Below are positions 59,522 through 64,000 of a stretch of DNA of 64,000 nucleotides, piece by piece; within the stretch, counting starts at the first letter, position 1, and each line of letters begins with the position of its first letter. The position numbers and the translations under genes were made by a program. Under the pieces are notes generated by a model that was not told the DNA's origin, did not search any database, and saw only the letters and a program-made list of their open reading frames with translations. The stretch is taken from contig JAWLBR010000001.1 of assembly GCA_041687495.1 (NCBI GenBank), forward strand, positions 1-64,000. Reading direction: 5' to 3'. This stretch comes from JAWLBR01 sp041687495 (GTDB lineage: Bacteria; Bacillota; Limnochordia; DTU087; JAAYGB01).

Positions 59522-60367
59522 TCAACTGAACCGCACGCCTGCAGGAGTGGTGGGTACAAAAGTCGGACCTTGCTCAGGCAGATCTCTGCCAGCAGCATCA
59601 TCGTCTTCCTGATCATCATCTGTATCCTCGGTAGTACCTGACTCTTCTTCAGTTGGTGCGAAGTACTTTCGGATCCCTTCACTAATGGCCTCAGCCAAGG
59701 TCTGACGGTAAGTTTCAGAGATCAATTTCTCCTTATCTTGGGGATTTGAGATGAAGCCCAGTTCCACCAATACAGCAGGAACAGAGGTACTGCGCAGCAC
59801 GTAGATGTTTTGTCTTGGCACCACAAACGAATGGTTCAAGTCCTGCACCTTGGCCAACTCAACTAGAATGTTCTCCGCCAGTGACTTTCCAGCAGCGGAT
59901 CCTTTGGAGTAAAAAACGACAGCTCCATGGGCCGAGGGATCCTGAAGCGCATTGACATGAATACTGACTGCCACTTTGCCCCGGTTCATGATTTTGACTC
60001 GATTAATCAGGTCCTGTCGGTGTCTACCTTTCCTGTAGCGGTCAAAGCCGCTCACATCGCGGTCGGTGTCTCGGGTTAAGTCTACCATGAAGCCGTGCTT
60101 CTCCAGGTACTCACGCATCTTGAGGACAACGTCCAGGACGATGTCCTTTTCTAGAACCGCCCCACCGTCATTGGCGCCGCCGTCAACTCCTCCATGCCCG
60201 GCATCCAAGACAACATCAGCTCGACGCATCTGTAGCCCATCACTCAAGATGGGAATGCTTCGGCCGGCCACTACCAACAGTAAAGCTAGCAGCCCGACAA
60301 TAAGTACAACTGACAACAGCAGCGTTCGTTTGGTGATAATGACGAATCTAACTCGGGCCTCCCGCAC
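59522..60367 (-). CDS. cwlD: N-acetylmuramoyl-L-alanine amidase, CwlD-like
   Basis: An extracytoplasmic zinc amidase. In spore formers CwlD helps make muramic-delta-lactam in cortex peptidoglycan. The 281-aa protein has one N-terminal membrane anchor (LLLSVVLIVGLLALLLVVAG), then VVLDAGHGGVDGGANDG (zinc His), the second His in AVSIHVNAL and catalytic Glu in VLVELGFISN. An acidic tail (EEESGTTEDTDDDQEDDD) is unusual. GTG 60367 after GGAGGC. Confidence 0.88.
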   Translation of the reverse strand: MREARVRFVIITKRTLLLSVVLIVGLLALLLVVAGRSIPILSDGLQMRRADVVLDAGHGGVDGGANDGGAVLEKDIVLDVVLKMREYLEKHGFMVDLTRDTDRDVSGFDRYRKGRHRQDLINRVKIMNRGKVAVSIHVNALQDPSAHGAVVFYSKGSAAGKSLAENILVELAKVQDLNHSFVVPRQNIYVLRSTSVPAVLVELGFISNPQDKEKLISETYRQTLAEAISEGIRKYFAPTEEESGTTEDTDDDQEDDDAAGRDLPEQGPTFVPTTPAGVRFS

Positions 60368-60514
60368 CCACACCGCCTCCTACGGAAAATCGTCGCTGTC
60401 TCAATATATTCCGAGTGTCGGCGGCTCATGACCCATGGGAACCAAGTGTGACCTCCTAGCCACAAGTTCTATATGATATCAACAGGAGTAGTAGATCAGC
60501 GGGGAGGGGTTTTT

Positions 60515-60829
60515 GTGAGAGCACTAAACAAGCGCAAATGGCGAGGGCACGCAGAGGCCGCGGCCGGAATTCCCATCGAGGCAAAGCGGGATGGTAAAGG
60601 CGATTTTTGTTTCCTGGACGTGATCGCTAGCAGTGTCGACCAAGCTGTATTGATCGTGTTAGCTTCAGGTGCGGGCTACAACGCGGTAGCTGGAGTCATC
60701 GCCGACGTCTTCTCTGACCACCTGACCTTGGTAAGCGGCAACGTCATTACTTCCATTCCGTACAAGTACATTGCGGCATTGTCCCGCCTGGCGGGAGGAG
60801 GGCCGGTACCTCCTGTGACAGCAAGGTAG
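60515..60829 (+). CDS. Small beta-rich protein, paralogue of 61494-61787
   Basis: A 104-aa protein (GTG start after GGAGGGG). After a basic, Ala-rich N-terminus, residues 50-100 (LIVLASGAGYNAVAGVIADV, then LTLVSGNVITSIPYKYIAAL) look like a small beta barrel of the Sm-like DUF2642 type often seen in spore proteins. It ends SRLAGGGPVPP. The same core occurs in the protein at 61494. Function unknown. Confidence 0.6.
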   Translation: MRALNKRKWRGHAEAAAGIPIEAKRDGKGDFCFLDVIASSVDQAVLIVLASGAGYNAVAGVIADVFSDHLTLVSGNVITSIPYKYIAALSRLAGGGPVPPVTAR

Positions 60830-60848
60830 GCCCTCCCGGTGCTGCGGA

Positions 60849-61250
60849 CTACTGCCAGAGCAGAAGCAGCAAAACCAGCAGCAGCAACGTTCCTCCACCG
60901 AAGCCCGCTCGCGGTCTGACTGCGGTTCGACCGTAGTACGGCTGCGGACCCGTAGGTGGCGGCAGATACAACGGTACAGATGAAGGATCAGGCAGGTTTA
61001 CCTTGGGCCGTGGCGGTGGCTCCAGCCCAGGAAAGACCTGACTTAACTGCTCGGAAGAAATACCTGCTGCCTGCGGGGCTTGTGGTCTCGGATTCTCTTG
61101 CAGTCCCGGGAACACATCCTCCCAAGCAACAGACGGCTCATTCTGCAGCTGCGGCTGCTGCATTTCCGCAAAGACGTCTGTCATTTCGGTCCTGAATTCT
61201 TCGGGAAGATCATCAGCGTTTGGGTCTGATGACAGCCTAATGGTCTCCAT
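60849..61250 (-). CDS. Pro-rich tail-anchored protein with VFPGL repeats (133 aa)
   Basis: The N-terminal 110 residues are hydrophilic and Pro/Gln-rich with two copies of VFPGL-x2-x-PRP (AWEDVFPGLQENPRPQ; LSQVFPGLEPPPRPK). The C-terminus, GGGTLLLLVLLLLLWQ, is a single tail anchor. AGGGG precedes the ATG. It lies between the two paralogous beta-barrel proteins and may scaffold them. No family recognised. Confidence 0.6.
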   Translation of the reverse strand: METIRLSSDPNADDLPEEFRTEMTDVFAEMQQPQLQNEPSVAWEDVFPGLQENPRPQAPQAAGISSEQLSQVFPGLEPPPRPKVNLPDPSSVPLYLPPPTGPQPYYGRTAVRPRAGFGGGTLLLLVLLLLLWQ

Positions 61251-61335
61251 GGCTCACCCCTACTTTCGTGAGTTAGTATCGACAGGGATCTTACTCCCCT
61301 GGCCTCACGATAGTATATACAGGAAATGAGTCCCT

Positions 61336-61397
61336 CTGGGCTAGGAGTTCGATCCTGTTTTGCTGGGAAACAGGAATGGACTCCTAAGGCAACCCAG
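61336..61397 (+). ncRNA. Three-tier hairpin in the leader of the 61494 gene
   Basis: Nested perfect arms: CTGGG/CCCAG (outer), AGGAGT/ACTCCT (middle) and CCTGTTT/AAACAGG (inner, 7-nt loop). It is flanked by two identical octamers GTATATAC at 61313-61320 and 61411-61418. The strand is assumed from the downstream gene. An RNA control element or a protein-binding region are both possible. Confidence 0.45.
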
Positions 61398-61493
61398 GAG
61401 CCAGGTAATAGTATATACCAACCAAGAACCAAGGCCTGAGACCAAGAGAGGGAGGCCATCTTGGCGAAACCAGAAAGAGGAGGTCCGCGCAAC

Positions 61494-61787
61494 ATGGCAA
61501 TTGAAGCTGAAGGATATTATGGCGGAGGGCGTGGATACGGACGGAGCTTCTACAACCTGCTGCAGCGTGAGCTCAATGACAACGTCCTTGTCATTCTCAC
61601 TTCCGGTGGTGCCTATAGTGCAGTCGCTGGTATTTTGAGTCGGGTCATGCCCGATCACATCGTACTAATTAACGGCAATGTGATCCTCGAAATCCCGCTA
61701 GACCGCATCGCCACCGTAAGCAAGCTAGCCGGCGGCGGCCCAGTGGCCCCCGCACCTGGAAGTGTTGCTGGTTTTCCAGCAAACTAG
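61494..61787 (+). CDS. Small beta-rich protein, paralogue of 60515-60829
   Basis: A 97-aa protein; ATG has AGGAGGT 9 nt upstream. A Gly/Tyr-rich start (MAIEAEGYYGGGRGYGRSFY) is followed by LVILTSGGAYSAVAGILSRV, then IVLINGNVILEIPLDRIATV and SKLAGGGPVAP. About half of the core matches the protein at 60515. The fold looks Sm-like (DUF2642-type). Possible spore-surface role; function unknown. Confidence 0.65.
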   Translation: MAIEAEGYYGGGRGYGRSFYNLLQRELNDNVLVILTSGGAYSAVAGILSRVMPDHIVLINGNVILEIPLDRIATVSKLAGGGPVAPAPGSVAGFPAN

Positions 61788-61793
61788 AGTAGT

Positions 61794-61821
61794 CAGTGGT
61801 TAGCTGGACGGCTAACCACTG
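61794..61821 (+). terminator. Hairpin after the 61494 gene
   Basis: CAGTGGTTAGC pairs perfectly with GCTAACCACTG around a 6-nt loop, starting 7 nt past the stop. No T tract. Confidence 0.6.
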
Positions 61822-61835
61822 CACCTTCCCAGGCA

Positions 61836-61881
61836 ATCAAAAAGCAGAAGGCCGGAGTCTGGAGGCCCGGCTTTCTGCTTT
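61836..61881 (-). terminator. Terminator of gmhA
   Basis: Read leftward: AAAGCAGAAAGCCGG, loop, CCGGCCTTCTGCTTT and a T tract. About 50 nt past the gmhA stop. Confidence 0.8.
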
Positions 61882-61929
61882 GCTAGGTGTCCCACCCGAG
61901 CGGAACTGTCGGCAAACTCTAAACTGATG

Positions 61930-62580
61930 TTACACGTCTGAGAAGAACTCCGCTTCCAGCATGGCGCACAAGGCGTGATACAAGGGAAGGTGATACTCCT
62001 GAACCAAAGGAGTAGAGGATGCCGGGACCCTAATTTGCGTATCGCAAAACGGCGCCATCTTTCCATCTGCATCACCAGTCAGTCCCACGGTGTACAGACC
62101 CCGAGCCTTCGCTGCTACTAAGGCATTGACAACATTGCGGGACCCCCCGGAAGTACTGATCCCAAGAAGGACATCACCGACACTTCCCAGGGCAAATACC
62201 TGCTGTGCAAACACCATTTCACCGCCAATATCATTGGCTACTGCTGTACTCAAGGCGGTGTGGGCGTTGAGGGCAATGGCTGGCAACCCCAACTGCAGTT
62301 TCTCCGCCAAGTCCCAGCCGAGTGCGCTGTGCACCTCCTGCAGCTTCTCCGTCCAGACAGCACCGACCGACCGACGCAAAAGGAACCCCTTCATCAGCTC
62401 ACCGACGATGTGCTCTGCGTCAGCTGCGCTGCCACCGTTACCGCAGACCAATAGCTTACCACCAGTCCCGAAGGACTCCTTCATAGCCTGAAACGCATCC
62501 CAAATACTGCTCCGGGATCGTTGCAGTTCGGGATAGCGTTCGATGAGCTTCTCCAAATGGTGCGAAGCGCTTATCCGCAT
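61930..62580 (-). CDS. gmhA: Phosphoheptose isomerase-like SIS protein
   Basis: A 216-aa SIS-domain protein. GKLLVCGNGGSAADAEHIVGEL near residue 44 and ISTSGGSRNVVNALVAAKARG are the GmhA motifs, and VQEYHLPLYHALC near the end has the second active-site His. GmhA turns sedoheptulose-7-P into heptose-7-P for LPS cores or S-layer glycans. ATG 62580. Partner genes (hldE, gmhB) are not adjacent. TTGACA at 62647-62652 may be part of its promoter. Confidence 0.88.
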   Translation of the reverse strand: MRISASHHLEKLIERYPELQRSRSSIWDAFQAMKESFGTGGKLLVCGNGGSAADAEHIVGELMKGFLLRRSVGAVWTEKLQEVHSALGWDLAEKLQLGLPAIALNAHTALSTAVANDIGGEMVFAQQVFALGSVGDVLLGISTSGGSRNVVNALVAAKARGLYTVGLTGDADGKMAPFCDTQIRVPASSTPLVQEYHLPLYHALCAMLEAEFFSDV

Positions 62581-62712
62581 CAAAATCACCACCAACCAAG
62601 GAATAGATGCTGCTTAGAACAACTTATGCAATGGTATCTACATATCTGTCAAGTAATGGGTTCCCTGCCCCCCCATATGTTCCTGCCCATCCGGCGCAGT
62701 AACTCGCATCCT

Positions 62713-64000
62713 CTACAACTCAAACCCTGCAACAGACTCCTGCAGTACCTTAGCCTTCTCAGCCAGTTGACCAATCACGGTGCTCAATTCCTGAATCGAG
62801 GCTGATTGCTCCTGTGTGGACCCGGCAATTTGCTGGCTGCCTGAGCCGATCTGAGCGGCAGCCGCAGCCACCTCATCAATTCTATTTACCATACTGACGA
62901 TGGCTGTCCGGATCCTGACAAATGCTTGGTCAGTGGCTTCGATGGCCTGGGAGCCAGCCTCCACTTCTGCAACCATTTTCTGGTTGCTTGACACCGCTTG
63001 CGCCGTATCCATTTGGATCTCTCGAACCAAACCGCGGATCCGACCAGCTGCTGTGCTAGTCTGTTCTGCCAGTTCCCTGACCTCAGCGGCCACAACAGCA
63101 AATCCTCGGCCCATTTCGCCAGCTCGAGCCGCTTCAATGGCCGCATTAAGGGCCAAAAGGTCAGTCTGTCCGGCGATATCAGCAATGATGTCTACTATGC
63201 TGCCGATCTCATCCGAGCGCTCAGTCAAGCCATCGATTGATTGGCTTACTTCCTTTGCTTGACTATCAATGGCTTGCATCCTCTGTACAGCTACGTTCAA
63301 GCGTTGGCTGCCCTCTTCGGCAGCGTCCTCGGCCAGACCAGAAGCCTTGTTCATCTCCTGGCTGTTGGCTGCTACCTGCTCGACACCGGCGGCAAACTGG
63401 TCAGCCGTATGGGCGACATCCCGCACGGAGATACCTACCTGCGTAATGCCATCGGCAACTTCTGAACTCCCAGCTGAAACTTCTCCGGCCACCATCACCA
63501 CGCTGGTTAGAGCCTGGTTCAACGAGCGACAGGTCCGCTGCAGGCCGTTAAGCAGCTGCCCCACTTCGTCCTTCCGCCTCACTGCCGACATTTCCACCTG
63601 CAGGTTGCCCTGGCCGATCTGGTCAAGCACCTGTACCACACGCCCCAACGGCCGACTCACCGACAATGCGATCCAGAGACTGAGGAGAATCCCTAGGACT
63701 ACCCCTGACATTGATAAAGACAGCAGCAAGCGACGGGCAGCGTCCTTTACCCTCGTAGTCTCTGCCTGCATCGCCTCAGCTTCCGACATTGATAGTGAAC
63801 GGATCTGATTGAGAATCTCCCTTGCTGAGTCGAGCACCGCCGAGGCTTCCTTGGCCATCTCCATGGCCATTACCACTGAACCATTGATGACTTCATCGGC
63901 AAGCACAGCGTACTCCTCGAGATTTTCAGCAAAACTTTGATAGAGCGTTCCCAGCTCAGTGGGTCCACCCACGGCTTGTCCACTTTCACTTTCTCCCGAC
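62713..64000 (-). CDS. Methyl-accepting chemotaxis protein, 5' part outside the window
   Basis: The frame stays open to the right edge, so the N-terminus and first membrane helix are missing. In the window: the end of a four-helix-bundle sensor domain, a membrane helix (LLLSLSMSGVVLGILLSLWIALSV), a HAMP domain (SRPLGRVVQVLDQIGQGNL) and a signalling domain with the hairpin tip EIGSIVDIIADIAGQTDLLALNAAIEAARAGE-like sequence. It should signal to CheA at the cell pole; no che genes are here. A GTG at 63972 is an internal codon, not the start. Confidence 0.93.
   Translation of the reverse strand, partial: SGESESGQAVGGPTELGTLYQSFAENLEEYAVLADEVINGSVVMAMEMAKEASAVLDSAREILNQIRSLSMSEAEAMQAETTRVKDAARRLLLSLSMSGVVLGILLSLWIALSVSRPLGRVVQVLDQIGQGNLQVEMSAVRRKDEVGQLLNGLQRTCRSLNQALTSVVMVAGEVSAGSSEVADGITQVGISVRDVAHTADQFAAGVEQVAANSQEMNKASGLAEDAAEEGSQRLNVAVQRMQAIDSQAKEVSQSIDGLTERSDEIGSIVDIIADIAGQTDLLALNAAIEAARAGEMGRGFAVVAAEVRELAEQTSTAAGRIRGLVREIQMDTAQAVSSNQKMVAEVEAGSQAIEATDQAFVRIRTAIVSMVNRIDEVAAAAAQIGSGSQQIAGSTQEQSASIQELSTVIGQLAEKAKVLQESVAGFEL

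Noticed and set aside
1..64000. CRISPR array, insertion sequence, tRNA or rRNA
   Set aside because: No regular repeat-spacer pattern, transposase motif, tRNA T-loop set or rRNA signature was seen by eye; a covariance scan for tRNA was not possible.

Overview
The window looks like chromosome of a moderately GC-rich, spore-forming Bacillota with diderm features. Bacillota traits are a glmS ribozyme in front of glmS, a PyrR-type attenuator in front of the pyr genes, an ABC-F ATPase, a CwlD-like amidase, a tiny spore-type membrane peptide and strong AGGAGG ribosome binding sites. Outer-membrane traits are a secreted PorV/FadL-like porin start at the left edge, a TolC-type outer-membrane factor with an RND pump, and a GmhA-type phosphoheptose isomerase. 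A Limnochordia- or Halanaerobia-like lineage would fit, but this is inference. I saw no rRNA, tRNA, CRISPR array or insertion sequence.

Layout. 1-12 kb: porin start, glmS with its ribozyme, an orphan receiver protein, an MFS transporter, a Gfo/Idh/MocA oxidoreductase, murB, an unrecognised ORF, an ABC-F protein, a DUF402 protein and phosphomannomutase. 12.1-22.6 kb: one leftward bacterial microcompartment (BMC) operon. 22.6-30 kb: a MATE remnant, a ferredoxin-like protein under a possible Crp/Fnr-type promoter, PBP2, CsoR, a LacI regulator, a Nim-like protein and a GDPD. 29.6-38.5 kb: pyrBC-carB-pyrKDFE under a PyrR attenuator; carA is missing. 38.5-42.4 kb: an FMN-binding lipoprotein, an NDH-2/DoxX-like fusion, a 53-aa protein and an esterase. 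42.4-50.4 kb: MFP-RND-TolC-TolC-TetR efflux operon with a candidate TetR operator at its promoter. 50.6-64 kb: MFS, half-size TSUP, glycerate kinase, PepF, RfbB, orphan ParA, ROK kinase, CwlD, a cluster of small (possibly spore) proteins, GmhA and the C-terminal part of a chemoreceptor.

The BMC operon is the main attraction. In transcription order it encodes a class II aldolase, two BMC-H hexamers, a CoA-acylating aldehyde dehydrogenase, PduS, a PduT-like BMC-T, a divergent acetate kinase, a second BMC-T, three BMC-P pentamers, PduL, a second PduS and a third BMC-T. The inferred path is: sugar phosphate (for example fuculose-1-P or rhamnulose-1-P) to an aldehyde, to acyl-CoA, to acyl-P, to acid plus ATP. 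There is no diol dehydratase, glycyl-radical enzyme or alcohol dehydrogenase. Two flavin/Fe-S PduS proteins and three shell trimers with the PduT cluster cysteine instead suggest a compartment that exports electrons through its shell rather than recycling NADH inside.
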